Origin: an uncultured Labedella sp.
Lineage (GTDB): Bacteria; Actinomycetota; Actinomycetes; Actinomycetales; Microbacteriaceae
Direction of reading: 5' to 3'
NCBI GenBank assembly: GCA_934636065.1
Contig: CAKTZW010000095.1
Span: 1 to 6,825, forward strand
DNA length: 6,825 nt
The notes under the pieces were generated by a model that was given only the letters and a program-made list of their open reading frames with translations, was not told the origin of the DNA and searched no databases. Of this stretch, positions 6,536 to 6,825 are shown one piece after another (position 1 is the stretch's first letter; the number at the start of each line of letters is the position of its first letter). The position numbers were made by a program, and so were the translations under genes.

Positions 6536-6578
6536 CCCAGCCACCGCACTCGCCCCCGTATCGAGAGACCGCATCGCC

Positions 6579-6825
6579 GTGACCGCGCTCCGCCGCTCCC
6601 CCCTCGTCCCGATCATCGCCCTCGTCGCCGTGCTCCTCTCCGGGTGCACCGCGACGTCGGCGGACGGCTCATCGGAGGCCGCAGCCGGTCCGCGCCTCGC
6701 CGACGTCACTCCCCTGCCCGACCCGGGCTCGTGGGAGGGCCCCACCACGGCCGTGGCTCCCCCGTCCGCAGTCGACCCGATCACCGAGGGCGCACAGCAA
6801 CTGCCGGTCACGATCACCGACCGCC
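6579..6825 (+). CDS. Putative heme/iron ABC-transporter substrate-binding lipoprotein, N-terminus only (HmuT-like)
   Basis: The frame opens with GTG at 6579 and runs off the right edge after 82 codons. A lipoprotein signal peptide is clear: basic n-region TALRR (2-6), hydrophobic core PLVPIIALVAVL (8-19) and lipobox LSGC with lipidated C23. A low-complexity linker follows (24-40). The stretch LADVTPLPDPGSWEGPTTAV, then a Pro-rich segment and LPVTITD, resembles from memory the N-terminus of actinobacterial HmuT-type hemin-binding proteins; the ligand-binding domain is not in the window. The role is to capture heme or ferric chelates at the outer membrane face for an ABC importer. Divergence from heme oxygenase and the shared iron boxes strengthen a heme-uptake reading. 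The ribosome-binding site is weak (GAGAG at 6563-6567). A siderophore-binding protein is the main alternative. Confidence 0.8.
   Translation, partial: MTALRRSPLVPIIALVAVLLSGCTATSADGSSEAAAGPRLADVTPLPDPGSWEGPTTAVAPPSAVDPITEGAQQLPVTITDR

Noticed and set aside
6500..6817. Minus-strand open frame of 105 codons opposite the lipoprotein gene
   Set aside because: The plus strand gives a textbook lipoprotein signal with lipobox, and the minus frame would run through the iron-box region.

Overview
The window looks like chromosome of a high-GC actinobacterium, most likely Microbacteriaceae (Micrococcales). Three things point there: GC near 70% in most genes, a 13E12-type DUF222/HNH nuclease gene, and short intergenic repeats with a TTCGACAAGCTCAGGGAC core. 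The family assignment comes from gene content and style; no rRNA or other marker gene is present.

Left part (1-1663). A DUF222/HNH endonuclease gene lies on the minus strand and runs off the left edge, with 457 codons visible. Its roughly 290-bp upstream region carries two good copies and one degenerate copy of a dispersed repeat, followed by the promoter of the next operon.

Centre (1664-3909). A plus-strand operon encodes a 14-TM DHA2-type multidrug efflux transporter and a MarR-family regulator, with a 4-bp ATGA overlap between them. A perfect TATAAT hexamer and an imperfect dyad lie just upstream. The arrangement suggests an efflux pump controlled by its own MarR repressor.

Convergent gap and right-centre (3910-5802). 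A perfect 20-bp tandem duplication sits between the operon and the oppositely oriented genes. Next, on the minus strand, come an unrecognised polytopic membrane protein of about 402 aa, with visibly lower GC than its neighbours, and a conserved 140-aa soluble protein of unknown function. A strong 16-bp stem-loop separates the latter from the heme oxygenase gene.

Right part (5803-6825). A heme oxygenase gene (hmuO type, minus strand) diverges from the start of a lipoprotein gene that looks like a heme/iron ABC-transporter binding protein (HmuT-like, plus strand, cut by the right edge). The 110-bp intergenic region holds two DtxR/IdeR-type iron boxes whose centres are 32 bp apart. The inferred logic is that iron starvation releases the DtxR-type repressor, heme is imported and HmuO frees its iron.

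No clearly undescribed multi-gene system was found. The most interesting items are the twin iron boxes, the strong stem-loop with a third competing arm, the low-GC orphan membrane protein and the exact 20-bp tandem duplication.
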